Made by a program: the position numbers and the translations under genes. A stretch of DNA of 64,000 nt. It comes from Algoriphagus sp. (GTDB lineage Bacteria; Bacteroidota; Bacteroidia; Cytophagales; Cyclobacteriaceae). Location of the stretch: NCBI RefSeq assembly GCF_030694375.1, contig NZ_JAUXYL010000027.1:1-64000 (forward strand). The letters are read 5' to 3'. Each line of letters starts with the position of its first letter. Position 1 is the stretch's first letter. Shown piece after piece: positions 42,938 to 50,933 of the stretch. Below the pieces are notes generated by a model. The model saw only the letters and a program-made list of their open reading frames with translations, had not been told where the DNA came from and made no database searches.

Positions 42938-44557
42938 ATGAAAACTCATAGAAAAGAATTCTCCATTACCACCTCGAGGAAATCTATTTTGGCCGGGAAA
43001 AAACAATGGATCCTATCCATGCTATTCTTTTGTATTTTCTCTAATTCCTCCTTTTCACAAGGGCTAGAGAAATGTGCTTGCTTAAGTGAATTTCAATTTC
43101 TCCAAGGTTATATAGAAACGAACTTTGCTGCATTCAATGACAATGTGAATGAGGCTAACAGAGGAGATTATGAATCATTTGTGCAGAAAATAAAATCTGA
43201 GATCTCTGATGATTCCATAGACGACCATTGTCTGATTTACCTCCAACGATATCTGAATTTTTTCAAAGACAATCATACCCAAATCAATGACCCCGGCTAT
43301 ATTTTCGATGAATCCGATGAAGCTGCTTTTCAGGAGTTTTTGAGGTCTCCCCATTTTCAAAAAAGAGAACGGGTCGATTTGGATCTCGCAGCTCTGGAAA
43401 AATCTCTTGCTACAGCAACTTCCAATGAAATTGAAGGAATTTATCAAAGCTCTGATGGTTCGTACAAAGTGGCCTTGGTCAAAAACCAAAATGCCTTCAG
43501 AGATTATTACGGTATTATCCTGGATTCCAAATCCAAACTGTGGCAACCCGGTCAGGTGAAGTTTGAATTAAAGCAGACAGGAGAAAACAGTTTTAAGGGT
43601 TTTTACTACTATAAGTACTATGGCCTAAATACTGAAGCAGTAATTTATGATGGAAGAAAGCTCGGTTCTTGGGTAAAGAAGGGCCTGGAAAGTACCCAAA
43701 ATGAAGCTCAAACAGCCATAAATAATCAAGCCAAAGGCCCTTTTGACTTTAAAAAAATTAAGGAGGATGTAGGATATCTCTCTATCAAAACTTTTGAAGG
43801 CTATTTAAAATCAATGTTTGATTCAGTTCTCCTGGCCCATCAGGAAGACATCCTGAGTCTTCCCAAATTGATCATTGATGTCCGGGGTAATGGGGGCGGA
43901 AGTGATGCTTTGCTAAGTGGTTTGATGCCATTGATGTATACTGACACCATCTATACTGAGCTTCCCCAACTTTATGTAACCGAGGATAATTATCGGATTT
44001 ACAAGGAATTTCTACAGGAAATGCAAGCTGATTCTTTGAGCTATGGTTTAGAGACAATTACAAATTTTGGTAAGCTGGTGCAAAAATTTGAGAACTCTCC
44101 CAGCAGAGTCTTTGTGCCAATGTTCGACTCCATTGATGACTTGGGACATGAAAGGAGAGTAAACTTAGGAGCTAAAAGCTATACGTTTACCAACCTCCTT
44201 GGCGAAGATAAAAATTACATGAAAACATTTACCGACACGGAAAAATTACCGGGTCTTCCACAAAAAATCGTGCTTCTGATAGACAGAGGTTGTGCCAGTA
44301 CCTGCGAGAATCTAATTTTACTCGCCAACCAAAACAGCAAAGTGATTACACTCGGTCAGAATTCCGGTGGGTACAAGGGTTATGGAAATGTTTTTCCTGT
44401 AATAACCCCAATGGGATACCGGCTGAATATGAGCACCACTAGATATGAAGATGCCAGAAAATATGAATTTGTGGGAATTCCACCCCAGATCTATATCGAG
44501 GACAATGAAGACTGGATCAGAAGAGCCATGGAATTACTGGATGGAAAAGAAGATTAA
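42938..44557 (+). CDS. S41 (tail-specific/CtpA-like) peptidase
   Basis: This 539-aa exported protein starts at the ATG at 42938; a GTG at 42929 is possible but falls nearer the repeat element. A signal peptide ends near NSSFSQGL after a charged N-terminal region. The tail-specific protease core appears in the C-terminal 280 residues: VGYLSIKTFEGYL, KLIIDVRGNGGGSDALLSGLMP, and VLLIDRGCASTCENLILLAN with the candidate catalytic Ser, followed by NSGGYKGYGNVFPV, which supplies the Lys. No PDZ domain is obvious between the N-terminal helical part and the core. It may process or degrade envelope proteins. The repeat copy right upstream makes its regulation unusual. Confidence 0.87.
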   Translation: MKTHRKEFSITTSRKSILAGKKQWILSMLFFCIFSNSSFSQGLEKCACLSEFQFLQGYIETNFAAFNDNVNEANRGDYESFVQKIKSEISDDSIDDHCLIYLQRYLNFFKDNHTQINDPGYIFDESDEAAFQEFLRSPHFQKRERVDLDLAALEKSLATATSNEIEGIYQSSDGSYKVALVKNQNAFRDYYGIILDSKSKLWQPGQVKFELKQTGENSFKGFYYYKYYGLNTEAVIYDGRKLGSWVKKGLESTQNEAQTAINNQAKGPFDFKKIKEDVGYLSIKTFEGYLKSMFDSVLLAHQEDILSLPKLIIDVRGNGGGSDALLSGLMPLMYTDTIYTELPQLYVTEDNYRIYKEFLQEMQADSLSYGLETITNFGKLVQKFENSPSRVFVPMFDSIDDLGHERRVNLGAKSYTFTNLLGEDKNYMKTFTDTEKLPGLPQKIVLLIDRGCASTCENLILLANQNSKVITLGQNSGGYKGYGNVFPVITPMGYRLNMSTTRYEDARKYEFVGIPPQIYIEDNEDWIRRAMELLDGKED

Positions 44558-44614
44558 TTACAAACGAGACTGCGGTATCGGAATAATTAGTTGACTCAAT
44601 AAACTATCCTTACT

Positions 44615-45157
44615 ATGAATGCAGACCGAAAATTGATTATCTACATTTCCTGCAGCTTGGATGGCTATATAGCCAAGCCTCAGGATGACCTCAGCTTTCT
44701 TTCTCTGGTCGAGAAAGATGGAGAAGACTACGGCTACAGCGATTTTATACAAACAGTAGACACAGTGATCATGGGTAGAAGAACCTATGATTGGGTTATG
44801 AATCAAGTGTCTGAATTTCCCCATGCTGACAAGGACGCCTATATCATCACCCGAACAGAAAATCCGGTTAAAGGCAAAACCAAATTTTATAATGGGTCCC
44901 TAAAAGCCCTTGTCCAACAATTGAAAAGTCAGCCCGGAAAATCCATATTTTGTGATGGCGGTGGACAAATCGTCAATGAACTACTAAAAGACAAACTGGT
45001 TGATGAACTCATTATTTCTATAATTCCAATTTTATTAGGGAACGGTATCCCACTTTTTCAAAATGGAAGACCAGAGCAACTGTTACCCATTGCATCTTGC
45101 GGGAATTATGATTCTGGACTGGTAAAAGTGCATTACAGATTGGTAAAAGAGATTTGA
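44615..45157 (+). CDS. Dihydrofolate reductase family protein (RibD C-terminal type)
   Basis: This 180-aa protein has the fold of dihydrofolate reductase and RibD: IIYISCSLDGYIAKPQDDLSFL at the start, TVIMGRRTYDWV in the middle, and IFCDGGGQIVNELLKDKLVDELIISIIPILLGNGIPLF at the end. It is the YyaP/YwjB-like branch, thought to reduce pyrimidine or pterin-like substrates with NADPH; the exact one is not known. It follows the S41 gene by 57 bp. Confidence 0.92.
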   Translation: MNADRKLIIYISCSLDGYIAKPQDDLSFLSLVEKDGEDYGYSDFIQTVDTVIMGRRTYDWVMNQVSEFPHADKDAYIITRTENPVKGKTKFYNGSLKALVQQLKSQPGKSIFCDGGGQIVNELLKDKLVDELIISIIPILLGNGIPLFQNGRPEQLLPIASCGNYDSGLVKVHYRLVKEI

Positions 45158-45432
45158 TAAAGTGCATGCCTACATAGGTACTTATTTGTCCGATATCGAG
45201 CAAAATTGTTCGGGAAATAGAGGATATAAAACTTCAAAACCGCCAAATTGAATGAATTAAGGCATTTTTGATGGCACAGGATTAGGAGAGAAATTGCAGA
45301 ACCAAACTTAATGAGATCTAGAAATTAGCTCTGTATCTAACCAAGCGTAAAATCAAAGTAGCAATAAGATTAATTACGCTATAGGATACAGAAACTCATT
45401 CACCTCATCACTTTTAACCAATTCATACTGCA

Positions 45433-47841
45433 ATGCTGAAAAATTATTTCAAAATCGCCTTTAGAAATCTGCAAAAGCGGAAAGCTTTTTCAATTATCAA
45501 TATCCTTAGTCTGGCCTTGGGCTTGACTGGAGGGATTTTTATGTTGGTCTATTCCTTGGATGAATTTTCATTCGACAAGTTTCATGAACGGGCAGACCGA
45601 ATTTACCGGGTCAATACAGTTTTTGTAGATCTGAAATCTGGTTCGGAAGCTTACAATAACGATAATGGCTGGCCTGTAGGTCAGGTGCTGGAAGCTGAAT
45701 TTCCGGAAGTTGAGAAAGTGGTCTATACCATTGGTTGGCCAAGAATGGACGTGACCTCTGACAATGAAAACTTTACTCCCAGAATGCTTTACACCAGTAA
45801 GGAATTTTTTGAGGTATTTTCCTTTGAGACTGCCAAGGGTGATGTGAGTTCTGCTTTGGAAAAACCCTATTTCGCAGTAATCACTGAGGAATTTGAGGCT
45901 AAACTTTTTAAAGGTGAAGATGGGTTAAATAAAGAGTTTTTCATGGGTGACAGCATCCCTGTCACCGTGGGTGCTGTAGTTAAAAATGTACCACAGAATT
46001 CACATATACAGTTTGACCTTTTACTCTCTCAAGCCACTTTTAATGTCATGACTGGAGTAACAGATTACTCCGAAAAAGGATGGAGTAATATTAATATGGG
46101 CAACTACCTCCTACTCAGAGAGGGGGTGGATCAGGAAGCTTTCAAGAAAAAAGCGAAAACCCTCTACATGGATAAAGTAGGAGATATGATGCGTTCTTGG
46201 GGTTCTGAGGCCTTCTTGTTTTTTGAACCCATGGAGGACATTTACTTGAAATCACAAGCCGGAAACAGATTTGGGCCGATAGGTAGCATAGACAGAGTAT
46301 ATATGGTGTTAGGCGTTTGTCTGTTCACCATCCTGATAGCCTGTATCAATTTCGTCAACCTGTCCACTGCTCGTTCCGTCGACCGCTTCAAAGAGGTAGG
46401 ACTGAGAAAGGTAGTTGGGTCATCCCGAATGGCACTGATCACGCAGTTTATGACGGAAGCTTTTGTACTGACAGTGATCGGATTGGTGATTGCTATCCTG
46501 CTGTCAAATACCATGATGGCGGTATTCAATGACTTAGTCAATAAAACTTACACCTTGGAAAGCCTGCTAAAGCCTGAAATCCTGATTGGCATCACGGCTT
46601 TACTTTTGATTATCAGCTTATTGGCGGGGTATTATCCGTCCATGCACCTATCATCCCTCCAGCCGGTAAAGATTCTTAAGGGTAAATTTAATCCCGGCAG
46701 TACCGGAATCAATTTAAGAAAAGGGCTCGTGGTGTTTCAGTTTTTTATCTCAGTTTCACTGGCACTGGGGACGCTCGTTGTACTTAATCAGTTGGACTTT
46801 ATGCAGCAAAAAGAGCTGGGGTTTGCCAAGGATGAAATTTTGGTGATCAATGCTTCACGGCTTTCCAAAAATCGAATTGAAAGCCTCAAAAATGAACTGA
46901 ACGGTATTTCAGGCATTCTGGATGTCACATATTCCAACGGGATTCCCGGAAGACCTGGATGGGTGGGACAGATTGCCTATCCTGAAGGAAGAGAGGCGGA
47001 AAACCCGGTGTCTGTCGAATTTCTGTCCGTTGATGAAGACTACCTGAGTACCTTAAAATTAAACTTGGTGGCGGGAAGGTTTTTCGATCCTGAGCGGGAA
47101 ACAGACCGAACAGAGGGCCTGGTATTAAACGAAAGGGCTGTCAAACAATTTGGATGGGACAGTCCCGAAGAAGCTTTGGGTCAGCGTATCGTTTCCCCTT
47201 CCACCACCCCCCAGGGAACTGTAATCGGTGTCGTCAGGGACTACCACCAGTTAGGCTTACAGCGATCCATTCATGGCATTGCTATGGATTGGGCACCTGA
47301 TTACTCCTATTGGTTGTCACTGCGCTTTGAACCGGGACAAACCTCCTCCATTCTGGAAGCGCTAAACCAAAAATGGAAGACTGACTTTTTCGAAACGGAC
47401 TTCAAATACTTTTTCCTCAATGAAGACTTTGAAAGACTTTACCAGGCAGAATTGCGCATGTCAAAAATGTTCAGGCTGTTTGCGGGACTTACACTTCTGA
47501 TTTCGCTGATTGGATTGCTGGGCTTGGTTTCTTTCATGATAGAATCTCGGGCAAAGGAAATGAGCATCAGAAAAGTCTTAGGAGCAAATGTGACTCAAAT
47601 AGTCTACACCCTATCCAAAGAATTTATGCTTCTGGTAGTCATTGCTTCAGTTTTGGCAATACCTGTGGCTTGGTATTTTGGCAAAGAATGGCTCCAAAAC
47701 TTTGCCTACAGGGCACCCATGGGGTTGGGGAATTTCTTTTCGGTTATCCTGCTAGCCTTGTTGGTTACCCTTACAGTGGTTGGTCTCCAGGCCCTGCGAG
47801 CAGCATTCGGGAATACTGTGAATGGCTTGAGGAGCGAGTAG
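45433..47841 (+). CDS. MacB/FtsX-type ABC transporter permease
   Basis: This 802-aa membrane protein repeats the MacB-type permease plan twice: N-terminal helix (NILSLALGLTGGIFMLVYSLD, about 24-44) and periplasmic domain, three helices near 290-405 (FTILIACINFVNLSTARS, FVLTVIGLVIAILLSNTMM, ALLLIISLLAGYYPSMHL), a second helix near 430-450 and periplasmic domain, then three C-terminal helices near 680-800. Each half ends with the conserved loop (FKEVGLRKVVGSS, AKEMSIRKVLGAN). Such two-unit permeases are common in Bacteroidota and need a separate MacB/LolD ATPase; none is adjacent. It probably exports a peptide or lipoprotein, or it may shape envelope stress responses. Confidence 0.92.
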   Translation: MLKNYFKIAFRNLQKRKAFSIINILSLALGLTGGIFMLVYSLDEFSFDKFHERADRIYRVNTVFVDLKSGSEAYNNDNGWPVGQVLEAEFPEVEKVVYTIGWPRMDVTSDNENFTPRMLYTSKEFFEVFSFETAKGDVSSALEKPYFAVITEEFEAKLFKGEDGLNKEFFMGDSIPVTVGAVVKNVPQNSHIQFDLLLSQATFNVMTGVTDYSEKGWSNINMGNYLLLREGVDQEAFKKKAKTLYMDKVGDMMRSWGSEAFLFFEPMEDIYLKSQAGNRFGPIGSIDRVYMVLGVCLFTILIACINFVNLSTARSVDRFKEVGLRKVVGSSRMALITQFMTEAFVLTVIGLVIAILLSNTMMAVFNDLVNKTYTLESLLKPEILIGITALLLIISLLAGYYPSMHLSSLQPVKILKGKFNPGSTGINLRKGLVVFQFFISVSLALGTLVVLNQLDFMQQKELGFAKDEILVINASRLSKNRIESLKNELNGISGILDVTYSNGIPGRPGWVGQIAYPEGREAENPVSVEFLSVDEDYLSTLKLNLVAGRFFDPERETDRTEGLVLNERAVKQFGWDSPEEALGQRIVSPSTTPQGTVIGVVRDYHQLGLQRSIHGIAMDWAPDYSYWLSLRFEPGQTSSILEALNQKWKTDFFETDFKYFFLNEDFERLYQAELRMSKMFRLFAGLTLLISLIGLLGLVSFMIESRAKEMSIRKVLGANVTQIVYTLSKEFMLLVVIASVLAIPVAWYFGKEWLQNFAYRAPMGLGNFFSVILLALLVTLTVVGLQALRAAFGNTVNGLRSE

Positions 47842-47860
47842 TATGGCTACAACCGTCCTA

Positions 47861-47984
47861 TAATTCTGCATGATTTGCAATCATGAAAGCCAGTTAGGGG
47901 GGATTTGTAATCCCCCCTTTCTCAACTATAAAACAGATTGAAAACCCTAAAACTCCTCTTCGAAATTGAAAATTCTGAGGAAGG
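47861..47984. repeat. Four-hairpin repeat cassette (RAYT-type family), copy 2
   Basis: Hairpins in the order of the 27641-27777 copy: h1-type CATGATTTGCAATCATG, h2-type GGGGGGATTTGTAATCCC, h3-type AGATTGAAAACCC and h4-type CCTCTTCGAAATTG...TGAGG. The stems are more decayed than at the transposase locus. The remaining gap to 48309 (about 325 bp) has no gene; TTTG with a TATTTTCG box near 48246-48269 is present, but the 12-bp spacing is too short for a standard promoter. Confidence 0.75.
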
Positions 47985-48309
47985 TAGTGCTGAAAAGCAG
48001 GATCTTTAGAAGTATGATTATCCTAAGAATCTACCTATTGTTGTTCTGCTTGAAAATTTGTTATCCCGGACAAGCTGCTCCGATTCTTTTCCACTCACTT
48101 TTTTATTGAATTTTCAAAGGTTACATCATCCGACTAGCATCTGACTGCCACCTAGAGGCCTGTTTGAATTTGATAAATGACTCATAATTCGCCCACAGGA
48201 TATGACGTCAACCACACTTGATTGTAAGAAAATATTACCTGAGCATTTGGCCTAACAATGCTATTTTCGTTCCACAAAACAATCACCCCAAATTTCCGAT
48301 TTAAACCCA

Positions 48310-49977
48310 ATGACTGACCTTCAAATCGCCACTTGCGTAAAACCGCTCCATATTAAAGAAATAGGCTCCAAACTGAATATTGCCGAAGATGACCTTGAGT
48401 ATTATGGAAAGTACAAAGCTAAACTTCCTTCCCATTTAATTGATGAATCCCGGATTGACCAAAGTAGTCTGATATTGGTCACCGCCATTTCACCGACTCC
48501 CGCAGGGGAAGGAAAAACCACTACCACGATTGGCTTGGTAGATGCAATGAATAAAATCGGGAAAAAGACCACAGCTGTATTGCGTGAACCAAGTCTCGGA
48601 CCAGTGTTTGGAATGAAAGGAGGAGCAGCGGGCGGAGGTTGGAGTCAGGTCATACCGATGGAGGATATCAACCTCCATTTTACCGGGGATTTCCATGCAA
48701 TCGAAAAGGCAAACAACCTGCTTTCGGCACTAATTGACAATAACATTCAAAGTAAAAAGAGAAGTCTGAATATCGATCCACGTAAGGTCCTCTGGAAGCG
48801 TGCGATGGATATGAATGACCGGGCACTGCGCAATATTATCACTGGCTTGGGCGGTAATTCGGGGGGAATACTCCGAGAAACCGGATTCAACATCACAGCC
48901 GCAAGTGAAGTGATGGCGATCCTCTGCATGAGCAAAAGTCTGGATGATCTCAAAGCCAGATTCGGGAGGATCTATTTGGGAGATAAATTCGACGGCAGTC
49001 CTGTTTTTGCACATGACTTGCATGCAGAAGGAGCGATGGCAACTTTGATGAAAGAAGCAATCAAACCCAACCTCGTTCAAACACTGGAGAATAATCCTGC
49101 CATCCTACACGGTGGACCATTTGCAAATATCGCTCAGGGCACCAATTCGATCCTCGCGACCAAAACCGGGATGAGTTTAAGTGATTTTGTGGTAACAGAA
49201 GCAGGATTTGGCTCAGACCTCGGAGCAGAGAAATTTTTCAACATCAAGTGCCGGGAAGCAGGAATCTCTCCGAAAGTGGTGGTATTGGTAGCTACGATCC
49301 GTGCGCTCAAATACCATGGGGGAAAACCCTTGGCGGAATTGACCGAGGAGGATGTTGCGACTTTGGAAAAAGGCTTTGCAAACCTTGAAAGACATATCGA
49401 AAGTTTGAAGAGTTTTGGCTTGCCGGTAATCGTCTCCATCAATGCATTCACCACCGATACTGAAGCTGAGCTGGAGAGCTTGCTCAATCACTGCAAACAC
49501 TTGGGGGTGCGGGCAGCCTTGAGCTTCGGTTGGGCCAAAGGTGGGGAAGGTTGTATAGACTTAGCACACTTGGTCGCGGAAGCTGCTGAAGAAACTCTGG
49601 CAGAATTTAATCCAACTTATGAATTGTCTGATCCGATTCTTATCAAACTCGAAAAAGTATGCCGGACGATTTATGGCGCCAGGAATATTATTTTGACCAA
49701 TCCTGCCAAAGCACAACTCAACCGTTTTGAGGAATTAGGCTATGGAAATCTGCCGATTTGCATTGCTAAAACGCAGAAAAGTCTCAGTGATGATGAGAAG
49801 AAAATCGGGCGACCGGAAAATTTTGATATCAAAATTCGGGAGTTTGAAATTGCAGCCGGTGCTGGATTCATCATTCCGATCGCAGGAGATATGTTGCGCA
49901 TGCCTGGACTGCCCGGAACTCCCTCGTCCGAAAATGTCGACATCGATTCAGAAGGGAATATTTCCGGTCTTTTTTGA
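48310..49977 (+). CDS. fhs: Formate--tetrahydrofolate ligase
   Basis: This 555-aa enzyme makes 10-formyl-tetrahydrofolate from formate, ATP and tetrahydrofolate. The P-loop is SPTPAGEGKTTTTIG (61-75), and the family blocks REPSLGPVFGMKGGAAGGG, FTGDFHAI, NNLLSALIDN, GGPFANIAQGTNS, EAGFGSDLGAEKFFNIKC and TGTPSSENVDID-like C-terminus (PGLPGTPSSENV) are all seen. Length matches the family. It stands alone, which is usual. It feeds one-carbon units to purine and methionine synthesis. Confidence 0.97.
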   Translation: MTDLQIATCVKPLHIKEIGSKLNIAEDDLEYYGKYKAKLPSHLIDESRIDQSSLILVTAISPTPAGEGKTTTTIGLVDAMNKIGKKTTAVLREPSLGPVFGMKGGAAGGGWSQVIPMEDINLHFTGDFHAIEKANNLLSALIDNNIQSKKRSLNIDPRKVLWKRAMDMNDRALRNIITGLGGNSGGILRETGFNITAASEVMAILCMSKSLDDLKARFGRIYLGDKFDGSPVFAHDLHAEGAMATLMKEAIKPNLVQTLENNPAILHGGPFANIAQGTNSILATKTGMSLSDFVVTEAGFGSDLGAEKFFNIKCREAGISPKVVVLVATIRALKYHGGKPLAELTEEDVATLEKGFANLERHIESLKSFGLPVIVSINAFTTDTEAELESLLNHCKHLGVRAALSFGWAKGGEGCIDLAHLVAEAAEETLAEFNPTYELSDPILIKLEKVCRTIYGARNIILTNPAKAQLNRFEELGYGNLPICIAKTQKSLSDDEKKIGRPENFDIKIREFEIAAGAGFIIPIAGDMLRMPGLPGTPSSENVDIDSEGNISGLF

Positions 49978-50036
49978 TACTCGAAAACTAGGCAAACACC
50001 TTAGGAATTTAAAATACAATATTCCTTATGATTAAG

Positions 50037-50205
50037 TCGGATTGAAAATCCTATAACAGATTCTCGGGATTTGGAATCCCGAGGTTCGCCGTTCTTCAGG
50101 ATTTGCAATCCTGAAGCACTGTTTGGGGATTTGTAATCCCCTTGTTAGTAGACGGATTTGAAATCCTATAACACTACCTCGGAATTGCAAATTCCGAGGA
50201 ACGTC
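50037..50205. repeat. Left hairpin array of the RAYT locus
   Basis: Six hairpins follow each other: h3 (50039-50051), h4 CTCGGGATTTGG... (50063-50083), h1 CTTCAGGATTTGC... (50094-50116), h2 GGGGATTTGTAATCCCC (50125-50141), h3 GGATTTGAAATCC (50154-50166) and h4 CCTCGGAATTGC... (50177-50199). The stems are perfect, unlike the decayed copies at 27641 and 47861, as expected for sequences kept near an active enzyme. They end 31 bp before the transposase stop codon. Confidence 0.88.
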
Positions 50206-50235
50206 CCGAGCAACACAAATGAAAATTATAAGAAA

Positions 50236-50766
50236 TTATCCAAATTGGCTTAATTCTAATCTGCCTTTTCGTGTCCCAAATAAGTCACCCGCACTGCTAT
50301 AGAGGAATTCTTCCTCTTTCTCCACAATATTAGCCCTGACAGGATTCAAATGAATGTAATTTAATTTTTGCTCGAAAAATTCAAGACTATAAATTTCTTC
50401 TCCATGATATCCTTCTTCCCAAAACCAAATTTTTTCTTCAAAAGTCAATAGCATCTTTAGCCAATGCTTTCTGCTTTCAAGAGGATTATCACAGATTGCC
50501 TTGAATATTATTTTGGCAGTATACTTTTTAAAGTCCCTGATGATGTCACTTAAGTTTTCATTTTTAGCCCTTAGAATGAGATGGGAATGGTTACTCATAA
50601 TAACCCAAGCAAATATTTCCAATCCCTTCTTTTCTTGACAATACCTCAAACTGTCAATAAATAGATCAGAATAAGTCGATCTTGTAAAAACATCAACCCA
50701 TCTTCTTACGGTAAATGTTACAAAGTGAACAGCTCCTTGATCTTTGATTGAATATTCAAAAGCCAT
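50236..50766 (-). CDS. REP-associated tyrosine transposase (RAYT, IS200/IS605-like Y1)
   Basis: This 176-aa HUH/Y1 enzyme starts best at ATG 50766 (MAFEYSIKDQGAVHFVTFTV); a longer frame begins at 50793. The HUH metal site is NHSHLI (IMSNHSHLILRA), and the catalytic Tyr probably lies in QKLNYIHLNPVRANIV, which also carries the conserved HLNP block. Length and motifs match the RAYT/TnpA_REP group, single-strand nickases thought to spread REP hairpins. It is flanked on both sides by hairpin arrays of the same family, which supports the assignment. Confidence 0.93.
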   Translation of the reverse strand: MAFEYSIKDQGAVHFVTFTVRRWVDVFTRSTYSDLFIDSLRYCQEKKGLEIFAWVIMSNHSHLILRAKNENLSDIIRDFKKYTAKIIFKAICDNPLESRKHWLKMLLTFEEKIWFWEEGYHGEEIYSLEFFEQKLNYIHLNPVRANIVEKEEEFLYSSAGDLFGTRKGRLELSQFG

Positions 50767-50810
50767 GATGAAAAAGATTGAGTTAAAAATCAATTTAAAT
50801 TAATGAAAAA

Positions 50811-50933
50811 ACGGATTACAAATCCTATGAAAAGGCCTCGGAATTGCAAATTCCGAGGAACGCGTATAATCGGATTGAAAATCCTAAAACTTCACCTCGG
50901 GATTGCAAATCCCGAGGAACCCGCCGAGGAACA
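50811..50933. repeat. Right hairpin array of the RAYT locus
   Basis: Four hairpins: h3 GGATTACAAATCC (50813-50825), h4 CCTCGGAATTGC... (50836-50858), h3 GGATTGAAAATCC (50872-50884) and h4 CCTCGGGATTGC... (50895-50917). It stops next to the GH20 stop codon and could also act as a 3' structure for that transcript. Confidence 0.85.

Larger units (their letters stand above)
50037..50933 (-). mobile_element. RAYT (REP-associated tyrosine transposase) locus
   Basis: The transposase gene at 50236-50766 is bracketed by two hairpin arrays of the same family (50037-50205 and 50811-50933). Two further copies without transposase exist at 27641-27777 and 47861-47984. This is the classic REP/RAYT arrangement, in which a domesticated Y1 transposase lies with its repeats. 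No target-site duplication or insertion into a gene is visible. The right array ends at the GH20 stop codon. Confidence 0.85.

Noticed and set aside
48246..48269. Promoter for fhs (TTTG and TATTTTCG).
   Set aside because: The 12-bp spacing is too short for the Bacteroidota promoter layout.
50037..50205. Group of rho-independent terminators.
   Set aside because: The hairpins lack following T-runs and recur as an ordered set around the transposase, so they are repeats.
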